Positions 38,931-49,811 are shown, counted from the stretch's first letter. The stretch: DNA of 64,000 bases from JABDKH01 sp963768565 (GCA_963768565.1 CAVYIO010000008.1:167334-231333), one strand, 5' to 3'. Translations and numbers: made by a program. Notes: a model not told the origin generated them from the letters alone.

Positions 38931-39751
38931 GACCGCTCACGAGAGCGCCCTCTCATTTGACCGTCCCGCTCCCAGACTGCTCACCATGATTTGTATTCGG
39001 AGGATTAGTGGAATCGTGTTACGTCAAAATAGGGTCGGCCTGGCACATAGCGCTTCGCAGCAGACCAGCGACAGCCACGTCGACCGGTTCCAGGCTTTCA
39101 AATAGACGAATCTATCACGATCAGGACATTATTGACTCCGACAACTGCGCCAAGGTGGAGTTTGATCTCCACCGCTGAGCGAAGCACGCCTTAATTGCGA
39201 GAACGTGCGCTGCCGCCCTGTTGGAATGACCTTATCAGACACATGCCGAAGTCTGTATCAACCTCCTGGAAGTCGGCAATATCCGGCACGTGCAGATGCG
39301 GTTGTACAGGGCCTAGTCTACCCCCGCCTCCACGACCATCATCCCGAAATTCTGTGGGCAGGCGCGACGCAGTTCCGGGCGGCTCAGGCGGCGGCTGTTC
39401 TGGCATGCCTGATACGTTGTCATTAACGGCGATAAAGCCGTGGTTTGCCCGCAGGTGGTGAACAGCGGTGCTGTCGACTAACTTGGGGCTGCGTGGTACG
39501 GCAGTGAGGTGCTGGCATTGACCTGTTCGGCTGGCGAACAGGCGGGCTCGCTCGGTGGTCGAGCAAAACGTGCCGATTGAGTCGTTGTTCTGATGTAACA
39601 GAAATCATCGTGCCGTGTCTTGTGCCCGGCAAGCCGGAGAGAAAGCGCGAACCATAGCCCTGAACGCGCGAGTCGTTCGTGGTCTTCGCACGACCTGCGA
39701 GGATCGGTGGTACAGGCCAGTGACATTCCAAAACCCAGGAAGACATTACTC
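38931..39751. other. Long non-coding stretch in the glycan locus
   Basis: About 820 bases between two divergent glycan genes. Several open frames of 60-110 codons exist on both strands, but none has a recognisable domain or a start signal, and they overlap one another. A perfect hairpin, GGTGGAG-TTTGAT-CTCCACC, lies at 39154-39173. The stretch could hold the remains of a lost gene or insertion element; I could not identify one. Confidence 0.45.
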
Positions 39752-41305
39752 ATGGAATCTGATACACAGCCCACTCCGTTGGTGATCTTGGGCCTCGACG
39801 CGGGAGATCCGGCTTTCATACGAAAGTGGGCTCGACAGGGCTACCTGCCTACCATATCGTCGATAATGGAACGGGGCTGTTGGGGAGAAACAGGAGGGTA
39901 CGAGTTAATCAGCGAGCACGGTGTATGGGTGTCACTGTTCAGTGGTATCTCGCGTGGTCAGCACGGCTACTACTATTTTCGGCAGTTGAAGCCGGGCACG
40001 TACGACCTGGAACCTGTCGCCGGACCCGACATGGACGTCCGACCTTTCTGGTCCGGCCTGCGGGATACGGGGAAGACCGTCGCCATTGTCGACGTGCCGG
40101 ACTGCATGCCAGAGCGAGGCCTCAACGGAGTACAACTCATCAACTGGGCAATTCACGACACCTGGAACCCGACGTACTATCAGACGATTTCCGAGCCTCC
40201 CGGATTGCTCAGTGATGTGCACGAGCATTTCGGAACCAAGCTCGAATCCATCGAGGAGATTGACGCCGGGTTAAGGGAGAACCAGCGTCTCTATTCCCGG
40301 ATACTCCGTCATGTCGAGAAGAAGGGGGCTCTCTGTCGTCATCTTCTTCCTCGAGATCGCCTCGACCTGGCTGTAATGATCTTCGCGGAGTCGCACGCCG
40401 CTGACCATCAGTTCTGGAAGTATTGTCCGGAAGTGGACGGTGAGACCGCGACGGAAAACACGGACGGCGAGTTGACGAACGCAATCCGTGATGTGTACCA
40501 GGCTATTGATAGGGAGCTCGGTTTGCTCCTGGCCCAATTGCCGGATAGCGCGAATGTTGTCATTGTCTCATCAGTGGGCATGGAAGATGACTATCCGACG
40601 ACAGGGCTCATGGAAGCGTTTTGTAGACAACTCGGTTACCAGGCGACCCCCGAAGCAGGTGCCATCTCGTTTAGGCCCATGGACCTGGCGCGCCGACTAC
40701 TGCCCAGGACCTGGCGGGTCGCGCTGAGCCGACACCTCTCCTGGGCGCAGCGCGAGGGTTTGCTGGCAGAGGCATTCAGGAACGGAACCGATTGGAGCAC
40801 GACAACGGCGTTCGCTATCCCTGCACTTTACACCAGCTTTGTGCGAGTAAATCTTCGCGGGCGAGAACCACAGGGCATCGTTGAGCCCGGGGCCGACTAC
40901 GACGCGTTGCTCGACCGGATCGCGGCAGACTTGAGACAGTTGATTGATCCTGAGACTAACGAACCGGCTGTCACGGAGATCAGGCGGACCGTTGATGCTT
41001 TCTCGTGTGCTCCACACGCCACGCTACCCGACCTGTGGGTCGAATGGAAACCTGGACGATACATGGAACGAGTGGAACATCCGAGGGCGACGCTGTCTAT
41101 CAGCAAGCCGGAGTTTTCTCGACGAAGCGATCACAGTGCCAGAGGATTCGTGGCCGCCGCTGGACCATCGATCAGGCAACAAGGTGACGTCGGTACGGTG
41201 GAAGTGCTGGACCTTGCCCCGACGTTTCTTTCGTTGATGGGAGAGCCGGTTCCGCCGTCCATGTCGGGCCAAGTGCTCGAAGACGTGATCAAGACCACAT
41301 CTTAG
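39752..41305 (+). CDS. Alkaline-phosphatase-superfamily protein (phosphodiesterase type)
   Basis: Soluble protein of about 517 residues without signal peptide. The N-terminus VILGLDAGDPAFIRKWARQG supplies the first metal-binding Asp, and AESHAADHQFWKY and the late SDHSARGF supply His/Asp ligands of the type I phosphodiesterase/nucleotide pyrophosphatase group. These proteins cleave or transfer phospho- or sulfo-groups; in glycan loci their substrates are mostly unknown. ATG 39752 follows AGGA. Three other glycan genes follow on the same strand. Confidence 0.75.
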   Translation: MESDTQPTPLVILGLDAGDPAFIRKWARQGYLPTISSIMERGCWGETGGYELISEHGVWVSLFSGISRGQHGYYYFRQLKPGTYDLEPVAGPDMDVRPFWSGLRDTGKTVAIVDVPDCMPERGLNGVQLINWAIHDTWNPTYYQTISEPPGLLSDVHEHFGTKLESIEEIDAGLRENQRLYSRILRHVEKKGALCRHLLPRDRLDLAVMIFAESHAADHQFWKYCPEVDGETATENTDGELTNAIRDVYQAIDRELGLLLAQLPDSANVVIVSSVGMEDDYPTTGLMEAFCRQLGYQATPEAGAISFRPMDLARRLLPRTWRVALSRHLSWAQREGLLAEAFRNGTDWSTTTAFAIPALYTSFVRVNLRGREPQGIVEPGADYDALLDRIAADLRQLIDPETNEPAVTEIRRTVDAFSCAPHATLPDLWVEWKPGRYMERVEHPRATLSISKPEFSRRSDHSARGFVAAAGPSIRQQGDVGTVEVLDLAPTFLSLMGEPVPPSMSGQVLEDVIKTTS

Positions 41306-41488
41306 TTTTATAGTGCGGGACGAACACAGAAACCAAGTGGATCAACAAGACCAGTCCAGCCGACTCGAAAGGAGTGGTGGCGTTTGGCTGATGCGTGGCC
41401 GCACTCGCTTCGTGCGCCATTCCGGCAGGATGTTCTTCTCGCAAATACGAGCTGGATACGTTAGCCGGATTAGTTCGCGGGGCATCGG

Positions 41489-42535
41489 ATGTCTGATTTG
41501 AAGGTGGGCCTTATCGGCTGCGGTCACATCGCCCGTTCGATTCATCTGGAAGTGCTGGCCAGCCTGCCCGAGGTGGAGGTGGTGGCGATTGCGGAGCCGG
41601 ACGAAAACCGGCGCAGCGAGGCCGCCCGGAGGGTGCCGGACGCCGCTCTTTTCGATCACTATCGGACATTGATATCCGAATCCGATGCCGAAGCCGTTGT
41701 CGTGTGCCTGCCTTCCGGGTTACACGCCGAGGCGGCGATCTCCGCCTTTGAACTTGGAAAGCACGTCTATCTCGAGAAACCGATCGCCACCACGCTTCCG
41801 GACGCGCAAACAGTCCTCGACAGGTGGCGAAGTGCAGGAACTGTCGGGATGACAGGTTTCAACTATCGGTTCCACCCACTGTACCAAACGGTGAAGGAGC
41901 ACATTGACGGAGGCATACTTGGAGACCTGGTGGCTATACGGACGGTCTTTTCGTCGGCGGTGGGTGCGCTGCCGCCCTGGAAACAAAGACGGTCGGTTGG
42001 TGGGGGCGCTCTGCTGGATCTTGGTTCACATCACTTCGACCTTATTCCTTATGTGCTGGGTCGACCGATCGCTGAGGTCTTTGCCCAGATCCGGTCTCTG
42101 CGAAGCGAAGACGACAGCGTGGTTGCTCACATGCGAATTACTGATGGTCTTCCGGTACAGTCGTTCTTTTCGATAAGCGCAGTCGACGAAGATCGTTTCG
42201 AGGTATTCGGACAGGCGGGAAAGCTCACGGTGGATCGGCACGCCGGTGATCTTCAAATCACCGGTCCCCGCATCGAATACGGCCGGCTCAACAGGATGCG
42301 CAGGGAAATCCGTTCGCTGCCAGACAGACTTCACAAGGCTACCAGGCGACTGGAAGAACCATCGTATCGCGCGGGTCTTGGCGCCTTCGTGGAGGCGATA
42401 AAGGGAGCCCACGCCGTCCGCCCGGATATCGAGGATGGGTATCGCAGTCTTCGCATTGTGCGCGCCGCGGAAGAGTCTTCTTCGACCCAGCGCGTGATCA
42501 CGGTCGACCGTCAAGAAACCGATTCCATTTCCTAA
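41489..42535 (+). CDS. Gfo/Idh/MocA-family sugar oxidoreductase
   Basis: Protein of 348 residues. The Rossmann motif is GLIGCGHIARSIHLEVL, the active-site motif is YLEKPIATT and the substrate domain includes GMTGFNYRFHP and GGGALLDLGSHHFDL. These NAD-dependent enzymes oxidise or epimerise sugars, often nucleotide sugars in polysaccharide loci. The glycosyltransferase starts about 20 bases after it. Confidence 0.88.
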   Translation: MSDLKVGLIGCGHIARSIHLEVLASLPEVEVVAIAEPDENRRSEAARRVPDAALFDHYRTLISESDAEAVVVCLPSGLHAEAAISAFELGKHVYLEKPIATTLPDAQTVLDRWRSAGTVGMTGFNYRFHPLYQTVKEHIDGGILGDLVAIRTVFSSAVGALPPWKQRRSVGGGALLDLGSHHFDLIPYVLGRPIAEVFAQIRSLRSEDDSVVAHMRITDGLPVQSFFSISAVDEDRFEVFGQAGKLTVDRHAGDLQITGPRIEYGRLNRMRREIRSLPDRLHKATRRLEEPSYRAGLGAFVEAIKGAHAVRPDIEDGYRSLRIVRAAEESSSTQRVITVDRQETDSIS

Positions 42536-42557
42536 TCCGCGTTCTGGTGATTTGGCG

Positions 42558-43764
42558 ATGAGGATCTTGATCATCAACGATTACGGAAGTCTACGCGGCG
42601 GTGCAGAAATCGCAATGCTCTCACTGCGGGACGGGCTTCGAACACGCGGACATGACGCACGCCTCTTTGCCAGCAATGCGTCTGATGGCGACGAACTTAT
42701 GTACGCGGACTACAGCTGCCTGGGTACGACTTCTCGCTGGCGAACCTTGCTTCAAACGACGAATCCGTGGGCTTACGCGAAGCTGCGTGAAGTGCTGGCC
42801 GATTTCAAGCCCCATGTCGTGCACGTGTGCATGTTCCTCACGCGTTCTCGCCGCTGATCCTGTCGTTGCTAAAGGACACACCCAGCTTGTACGGGGTCGT
42901 ATGGTACAGGCCTATTTGTCCAACGGGGACCAAGATGTTGCCAGATCATCTTCCGACTGTCAAGTACGGGCTGGTCTTTCTTGTTATCGGAATGGTTGTT
43001 TGCCCCGGAGAGACTGGGTGCCTCTCATGCTGCAGATGAAGCACTGGCGCTCGGCGATGCACCATCTGGATATGTTCGTTGCAAATAGTGATGCCGTGAG
43101 ACTGCATCTGGAAGCCGAGGGATTCGACCCGGTTGAAGTTATACGGCACGGCGTGCGAGTCCACCCTGCTGGCCCTCCATTGGCTGTAGCACCGACCGTC
43201 GTGTTTGCGGGTCGGCTCGTTCGAGAGAAGGGTGCCGATGTACTGCTGAGAGCTTTCGCTGAGGTATCTAAAAAAGTACCCGAAGCACGGCTTGTGATAG
43301 CTGGTGACGGCCCTGAGTCGGATACACTGAAAGCCCTCATGAGTGATCTTGACGTCACTTCGCGCGTCACGATGCCAGGACACGTGCCTCATGCAGAGCT
43401 GATCGATCATTTCGGCGGAGCGTGGGTGCAGGTTGTCCCGTCGCTGTGGGCAGAGCCGTTGGGCATAGTCGCAATTGAGGCGATGATGCGCGGAACAGCG
43501 GTAGTCGCCAGTGATTCAGGCGGGCTGCGCGAGATCGTAGAACATGAACGGACCGGTTTTTTGACACCGCCGGGAAACGAACGTGCGCTGGCGCATGCGC
43601 TTGAGATAATCATGTCTGACCGGCGCAGAACTGAGCAGATGGGCCAGGCAGGGCGTCGGAGGGCTCTGGACGTGTTCAACGAGGACAAGGTGACGGACCG
43701 GATGGTTCAGTTGTACGAGCGCCTGGCGGACACGCAGACTGCAGCTGCGGCCTTGTCGAAATGA
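42558..43764 (+). CDS. Family 4 glycosyltransferase (two frameshifts)
   Basis: The N-terminus (MRILIINDYGSLRGGAEIAM, to about 42845) is in one frame, the middle (LILSLLKDTPSLYGVVWYRP, to about 42950) in a second, and the rest (FAGRLVREKGADVLLRAF, then PSLWAEPLGIVAIEAM) in a third. Together they form a standard GT-B glycosyltransferase of about 400 residues with the donor-binding E-x7-E region (EPLGIVAIE). Two small indels near 42845 and 42950 must be corrected. It would add a sugar at the cytoplasmic face. Confidence 0.8.
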
Positions 43765-43819
43765 ATGGTAAAGTCCTGAACCGAGACCGTAGTGATCAAT
43801 CGAACGGCCGCGATATACT

Positions 43820-44679
43820 ATGATGTCGATTCATGAGGCCACACAGAAGTTGTGGAAACTCGGCAGAGATTATTCGATCTCTCTATGCGGCGGGTGGAGG
43901 GCACGAGAGCTGGTTCGCCATGTCGACACCTATGTCATGTTCATTGTGTTACCCCAGAAGTGGGCACAGCATCAACCCTCGGTGCGCTACTGGACGCGCA
44001 TCCTCAACTGGTGATCGCCCATGAACTGGACGCACTTCAGTACGTCAACGCACGCTTCGGAAAGAGGCAATTGTACTACCTGCTTCTTCGTCGTTCACGA
44101 CAATATGCAGAGGCCGCTGGACGACGAGGAGGATACGTCTACCAGGTCCCCGGGCCCTGGACAGGAAAATCCAGGGAACTGCGTGTCGTGGGCGACAAAC
44201 ACGGGGAGAGTACGACGTTACGATTGCAGGCAAACCCCGGTCTTCTTCAGAGAGTGCGCGACACAGCTGACTGCGATATCCGACTTATCCACGTGGTCAG
44301 GGACCCGTACGACAACATCAGTACGATCAGAGAGAAGACCAACAGGGATGGACGACGTCTTGACCTTGAGGAAAGCATCGCCTATTACTTTTCCCTCTGT
44401 GAGACGGTTTTATCCGTGCGGACGCAAATTGCCGAAAGTGAACTGTTTGAAGTAAGACACGAAGCATTTGTTGACGAGCCGGAGCGGTGGCTTGTTGACC
44501 TGTGTCGTTTCCTGGGGGTTAGCGCACCGCGCGAGTATCTGGACATCGTCGTTCCGCTGGTGTTTCCGGCCACTCGCAAGAGTCGACACGGCTCACCATG
44601 GACCCCGGATCTGATTGAAGTGGTGAGAGATCGTATTGCCCAAATACCATTTCTGACCGGCTATGCGTTCGACGACTAG
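43820..44679 (+). CDS. Sulfotransferase-family protein (two frameshifts)
   Basis: The PAPS 5'-phosphosulfate loop YPRSGHSI is readable at about 43953 in one frame, flanked by HVDTYVMFI in a second and LGALLDAHPQLVIAHE in a third, so two indels lie near 43945 and 43980. The 3'-phosphate region IRLIHVVRDPYDNISTI is intact. About 285 residues in all. It would sulfate a glycan or lipid using PAPS, which fits a marine surface glycan. Confidence 0.8.
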
Positions 44680-44864
44680 ATATTGTCCTACAGCCAGGGG
44701 CTCTTTTGTCACCGACAAGCGTGGTTGGCTGTTGGTCGGTCACGATGTTGTAGTTTCCCGGCATTGGGCTGAGACGACAGACGCGGCGTCGGGCGAGCTC
44801 GAGTGCAGAGTGACCAGCCCTTCGCGAAACAGGGGTGGAACCGGCTTTTGTTTAAGACCAGCAA

Positions 44865-45878
44865 ATGAAAGATGACACGAACCAGGGGAACGGACATCTG
44901 AGGCTATCCGTGATCCTGGTTGCACCGCATGACTACGGGCAGGTTCGTCAGACCATTGAGCACCTCCGGGCACAGACCGCCCTACAGGGGATGGAGGTTA
45001 TTGTGGTCGCGTTATCGCCAGCAGAATTTCGACTTCCCGGTCAAATGGAAAAGGAATTCGAAAACCTCAGCGTAGTTGAGGCCGCTACGGTTGTGCGGCG
45101 TGGTGCCGCTGCCGCAGTTGGCGTGAAGCACTCAAGGGCGCCAGTCATTGCTTTCGTCGAGGAGCATTCTTTTCCTGCTCCACGCTGGGCCGAGTCGCTG
45201 ATCAATGGGCACCGCCAGCCGTATGACGTCGTGGGACCCGTAGTGATAAACGAGAACCCGGCGACCCTGCTAAGTACGGCCAGCTTCATGATCGCCTACG
45301 GCACTGCGACCGAGAACGCCACTGGAGGCGAAGTAGAGCATCTCCCCTGGCACAATAGTTCCTACGACCGAGCCCTGCTGACGGAATATGGTGACAAGCT
45401 CGGCGACCTGCTGGAGTGGGAAGGAGCATTGCAGGAAGACGTTCGCGATCGTGGGTACCGATTGTGTCTGGAGCCTGCCGCCCGAACGTACCACATGAAC
45501 ACGTCGCGACTGGCTCCGTTCGTCGCTATCAATTTTGTTCATGGCAGGCTGTTCGGTGACCATCGGAGTCGCAAAGGCGAATGGTCGCTGGCACGGCGGC
45601 TGCTGTACATTGCAGGGTCCCCTCTCTTCCCGCTGATCCGGTTGTGGAACCTGATCCCTCACGTTCTTCAACTTCAACCGCCCCCTCCCCGAGTTCTAGG
45701 AGCCTTGCCCCTCATCATGCTTGGCTTCGCAGCCCATGCAGCGGGTGAAGCGACAGCCTACGCGCTGGGACCGGGGAATGCGGTTGACCATCTACAGAAG
45801 TATGAGTTGTATCGCCGGCGTTATGTATCTCGCAAAGATCGAGTGCGGCAGAGCGGCGGCACGCTGGAGCCCTTTTGA
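44865..45878 (+). CDS. GT2-like protein with altered metal motif
   Basis: Protein of 337 residues with a GT-A-like start (LRLSVILVAPHDYGQVRQTI). Where glycosyltransferase family 2 has its Asp-x-Asp, this protein reads AFVEEHSFPAPRWAESL, so the metal-binding motif is Glu-Glu-His. A hydrophobic region (LIRLWNLIPHVL and LPLIMLGFAAHAAG) lies near the C-terminus, suggesting membrane association. It may still transfer sugars, or be a pseudo-enzyme partner of the next protein, which has a regular motif. Confidence 0.7.
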   Translation: MKDDTNQGNGHLRLSVILVAPHDYGQVRQTIEHLRAQTALQGMEVIVVALSPAEFRLPGQMEKEFENLSVVEAATVVRRGAAAAVGVKHSRAPVIAFVEEHSFPAPRWAESLINGHRQPYDVVGPVVINENPATLLSTASFMIAYGTATENATGGEVEHLPWHNSSYDRALLTEYGDKLGDLLEWEGALQEDVRDRGYRLCLEPAARTYHMNTSRLAPFVAINFVHGRLFGDHRSRKGEWSLARRLLYIAGSPLFPLIRLWNLIPHVLQLQPPPPRVLGALPLIMLGFAAHAAGEATAYALGPGNAVDHLQKYELYRRRYVSRKDRVRQSGGTLEPF

Positions 45879-45904
45879 CGTAAGCCTGTCACGCGAAAAC
45901 ATAC

Positions 45905-46809
45905 ATGACTCAGGCGCTTCCATTCTTCTCAGTGATCGTCCCCACATTCGCCCGCCCGGTAGAGTTGAAGACGTGTGTGGAAGGCTTCGTGCAGCTAGCG
46001 TATCCACGAGATCGATTCGAGCTCATTGTCGTCGACGATGGAAGTCCGTCCTCAATGGAGTTCGTCGTGGCTCCTTTCAGAAAGACCATTGATGTGCGCG
46101 TGATTGTGCAGGCCAATGCGGGTCCGGCGGTCGCACGCAATGCCGGAGCGGCGGCAGCGAGAGGAGAGCTGCTTGCGTTCACCGACGACGACTGCACGCC
46201 GCATCCGAACTGGCTAGATGCGCTGGCGGACAGGCTGAAGTCTACTCCCAGTGCACTTGTAGGCGGGCAGACGCTCAACGCGTTGCCTGATAATTCCTTC
46301 GCGGAGGCGAGTCAACAGCTGATCTCGTATCTCTACGATTACTACAATGTGAGGACCGGTGAGCCACGCTTCTTCACCTCGAACAACATGGCAGTATCGG
46401 CGGACCGCTTTCGTCAGTTGGAAGGATTCAATACTGGCTTCGCAATTGCAGCGGGCGAAGACCGTGACTTATGTGAGCGGTGGCGTCATGCCGGTCTTCC
46501 CATGCGGTATGAGGACGGGGCGGTGACTGCCACGCTCACAATTTGGATCTTCGGAGTTTCTGTCGACAGCATTTCAACTATGGCCGCGGAGCAGTTCTCT
46601 TCCACAGCTTGCGTGCGCAGAGGCGAGAGAAACCAGTGAGGCCGGAGCCGCTCTCGTTCTACCTGGACTTGCTCCGGTATCCTTTCTCTCACGGTGAAGC
46701 TCGCCGGGCGTGGACACACGCCGCTTTGATCGGTGTATCCCAGGTCGCCAACGTCGGTGGGTATGTGTGGGAGAAGGCGCGGCACGGCAAGACTGCTCAG
46801 GAGAGGTAG
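45905..46809 (+). CDS. Family 2 glycosyltransferase (one frameshift)
   Basis: GT-A fold: SVIVPTFARPVELKTCV, LIVVDDGSP and the metal motif AFTDDDCTPHPNW are all present. The first frame stops at 46639, but the family C-terminus continues in another frame from about 46531 (RSFCRQHFNYGRGA, to 46809), so one indel near there splits the gene. Full length is about 301 residues. It is the last glycan gene before the unrelated aldo/keto reductase. Confidence 0.82.
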
Positions 46810-46923
46810 CCACACAGTCCCGGGCGAGAGCAGCAACGATTCCGAATGGGATCTATACGGATTGACGTCGACGGATGGACCGAAACCCGGACGGCTGTGC
46901 TGTTGAAATAGAGTCGCGGTAGG

Positions 46924-47907
46924 TCACCACCGCTGATGGACTTCGTTTCGAACGAGACGGTCGTAGATCGACCGGATCCTCTTCATTGACTTGTCTGGCA
47001 GGGGCGACAAATCGGCTGACGCCGCATTCTCCTCCACCTGCGAAGCGCGTTTCGCACCGGGAATGCAGCAGGTGACCTCGGGGAACATGAGAATCCATCG
47101 TAACGCGAGCTGAGCCATCGTTGCACCGTCGGGCGTTAGCGGGCGCAACTCCTCGACGGCCTTCAAACCGATGTCGAAGTCGAGTCCTGAAAACGTTTCG
47201 CCGCGATCAAAGGCCTCTCCCTTTCGGTTGAATGCTCGATGGTCGTCCGCTTCGAAAGAAGTGCCGGCCTTGAATTTTCCCGCGAGCAATCCTGACGAGA
47301 GAGGCAGGCGGGCCAGTATGCCGACCTTTCTGCGACGGGCTTCGGAGAAGAATAGATCGGCGGGACGTTGACGGAATATGTTGAAGATGATCTGAATCGA
47401 CTGGACTCCGGGATACTCGATCGCTTTCAGTGCCTCCTCTACCCTCTCGACACTGACCCCGTAGTGCTGAAGCTTTCCGGCATCGACAAGTTCGTCCAGC
47501 CATCCGAAAACCTCAGGACGATAGTACACATCCGTTGGAGGGCAGTGGAGTTGAAGCAGATCGATAGACTCGGCCCGCAGGTTTTTCAGACTTCGCTCGA
47601 CAAATGCGGTGAGGTTTTTCTTTGAGTAGCCGTCTGCGACATGCGGATCGAGTCGACGGCCTGCCTTGGTGGCGACGTAGAACCGATCGCTGCGTTCTTT
47701 TTTGAGTCGCGCCAGCAGCTTCTCGCTCCGGCCATCGCCGTACACGTCGGCGGTATCGAAAAAGTTAACGCCCGCATCCAGCGCGGCGTGCAGGGCGGCC
47801 ATCGACTCGTCGTCGCTGACGGATCCCCACGACCCACCGATCGCCCACGCGCCGAAGCTGACGGTGGAGACGCGCCATCCAGTGCGGCTTAGTTCACGAT
47901 ATTCCAT
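46924..47907 (-). CDS. Aldo/keto reductase
   Basis: Protein of 327 residues with the (beta/alpha)8 reductase pattern: Asp and Tyr in FFDTADVYGDGRSEKLL, the Lys in VATKAGR and the His in LLQLHCPPTD. It should reduce an aldehyde or ketone with NADPH; the substrate cannot be told. No convincing functional link to its neighbours. Confidence 0.9.
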   Translation of the reverse strand: MEYRELSRTGWRVSTVSFGAWAIGGSWGSVSDDESMAALHAALDAGVNFFDTADVYGDGRSEKLLARLKKERSDRFYVATKAGRRLDPHVADGYSKKNLTAFVERSLKNLRAESIDLLQLHCPPTDVYYRPEVFGWLDELVDAGKLQHYGVSVERVEEALKAIEYPGVQSIQIIFNIFRQRPADLFFSEARRRKVGILARLPLSSGLLAGKFKAGTSFEADDHRAFNRKGEAFDRGETFSGLDFDIGLKAVEELRPLTPDGATMAQLALRWILMFPEVTCCIPGAKRASQVEENAASADLSPLPDKSMKRIRSIYDRLVRNEVHQRW

Positions 47908-48012
47908 TGCTGTGTTCTCTCCTCCAGGATGTGGGACAAGCTATGACATGATCGCAACTATCCGCTGCCTCGGTGTGCTAACTCATGACTCTAGCTGGAT
48001 CTACCGGTCGGA

Positions 48013-49497
48013 CTAGACGACCCAGTCCGGAATCACGCCCGGCTCCACGCCGAACACCCAGATCACCAGCGTGTACGCCAGCACGGTGATGACTCCGATG
48101 AACAGGACGTTCAGGATCACCCCGGCCCGGGCCATCTGCGGCACAGTGACGCGGCCGCTCCCATAGACGATGGCGTTCGGAGGTGTCGCCACGGGCAGCA
48201 TGAACGCACAGCTCGCGCCGAGCACGGCCGGTATCGCGAGCAGGAGAGGATTTTCGCCAATCCCGAGCGCCATGGCTGCGATCACCGGCAGGAAGGTGGC
48301 CGTTGTTGCGGTGTTACTGGTGAGCTCCGTCAGGAAGACCACGACGGCGATCACGACGAGCAGAATAAGCAGCATGGGCAGGCCCGCCATGCCTCCCATG
48401 GATTCTCCGATCCACTGCGACAGTCCGGTCCGCGTAAATGCACCGGCGAGACTGAGGCCGCCGCCAAAAAGAATGAGCGTGCCCCACGGAAGTCGGCGCG
48501 CCGTACGCCAGTCCATCAGGAATGTACCCGTGCGCAGGTTCGATGGAATGACAAACAATGCGAGCCCGCCGATCATGGCGATCCCGGCATCCGAAAGTGA
48601 CGGAATGAGAGGGAGCAAAAGCGGTCGAGTGATCCACGCAAGGGCCGTCAGGACAAAAACGACACCAACACGTTTTTCTTCCCTTGAGATCGGGCCCAGA
48701 CCTCGCAGTTCACTGGCAACCGTTTCGGCCGCGCCCGGAAGCGTACGAATTCTGAGCGGACACGTAATGCGCGTAAGCACGACGAACGCGATCGGGAGCC
48801 CGACGACAACCAGGGGTAGTCCGACGGCCATCCAGTTGACAAATGAGATGGTATGGCCGTACTCGGAGGCAATGAAGCCAACCAGGAGCGCGTTCGGGGG
48901 TGTGCCTACGATGGTCGCCATGCCGCCGATGTTGCACCCGTACGCGATGCCCAGGACGAGCGCTATCGCGAAGTTGCTTTTGACTATACCATCGGCGGTT
49001 GCGTCCGCGAGATCGATGACGGACAAAGCCACCGGCAGCATCATAAGGGCAGTGGCAGTGTTGCTGACCCACATGGAGAGAATCGCCGCCGCGATCATGA
49101 AGCCACCGACGATAGCTGCCGGACCGGTTCCGACTCTGGCGATTATCCGGAGGGCGATGCGGCGATGGAGTTGCCAGCGTTGCATTGCGAGCGCGATCAG
49201 GAAACCGCCCATGAAAAGAAAGATGACCGGCTCGGCATACGGGGATGCCGCCTCGCCAATCGTTCCGACCCCGGCGATCGGAAAAAGGGCGAGGGGCAGG
49301 AGTGCGGTGGCGGGAATCGGCACGGACTCCGAGATCCACCACGTCGCCATCAGAAGTGCGAGTCCGGCCGTGAGCCATCCAGCCGGACCGAGTGACTCGG
49401 GGGCCGGAGTCACCACAAACAGGAGAAGAAGCGCGGGACCCAGAAACAGTCCAACTTTCTGGCGAATGCCCCAACCTGTCGAATCGTCAAAAGCCAT
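48013..49497 (-). CDS. DASS-family anion transporter (SLC13 type)
   Basis: Membrane protein of 494 residues with about 11 hydrophobic segments. The paired Ser-Asn-Thr motifs, VSNTATALMMLPVA and TSNTATTATFLPVI, are the signature of sodium/dicarboxylate or sodium/sulfate symporters (SLC13/DASS). Whether it takes succinate-type acids or sulfate is open. A sulfate role would fit the nearby sulfotransferase but this is conjecture. Confidence 0.88.
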   Translation of the reverse strand: MAFDDSTGWGIRQKVGLFLGPALLLLFVVTPAPESLGPAGWLTAGLALLMATWWISESVPIPATALLPLALFPIAGVGTIGEAASPYAEPVIFLFMGGFLIALAMQRWQLHRRIALRIIARVGTGPAAIVGGFMIAAAILSMWVSNTATALMMLPVALSVIDLADATADGIVKSNFAIALVLGIAYGCNIGGMATIVGTPPNALLVGFIASEYGHTISFVNWMAVGLPLVVVGLPIAFVVLTRITCPLRIRTLPGAAETVASELRGLGPISREEKRVGVVFVLTALAWITRPLLLPLIPSLSDAGIAMIGGLALFVIPSNLRTGTFLMDWRTARRLPWGTLILFGGGLSLAGAFTRTGLSQWIGESMGGMAGLPMLLILLVVIAVVVFLTELTSNTATTATFLPVIAAMALGIGENPLLLAIPAVLGASCAFMLPVATPPNAIVYGSGRVTVPQMARAGVILNVLFIGVITVLAYTLVIWVFGVEPGVIPDWVV

Positions 49498-49811
49498 CGG
49501 ATTGATCGGAGTTGCGGGTCGACTCGTGTTCGGACCGATCGGCGGTCGGCACCAGCCCGATCCCTGAAGCTAATACTCAGGCTGCTATCTATGCGGAGAG
49601 CGAGTCAGATGAATGTGCTCTGTCGAATTTAACTATCCGGTTTCGCGCGGACGATCCTCGGCAATGCTATTGGCGCCTCAACTGATTCGAAGATGGCGAG
49701 GATTCGTTGTACCCGCTGCGGACGCACGACGAGCAGGGGCTGGAAAGGCACAGGTGGGGAACTTCACGGGCCGGAAGCGTAACAGCCATAAGGCATGATG
49801 TATTGCGCCAT
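49498..49811. other. Divergent intergenic region
   Basis: About 314 bases between the transporter and the antitoxin gene. It must hold promoters for both. I see no clear RNA gene, and open frames here overlap without recognisable product. Confidence 0.35.

Noticed and set aside
39191..39819. Transposase remnant in the glycan gap
   Set aside because: Some frames looked suggestive, but no catalytic motif or terminal repeats could be found.
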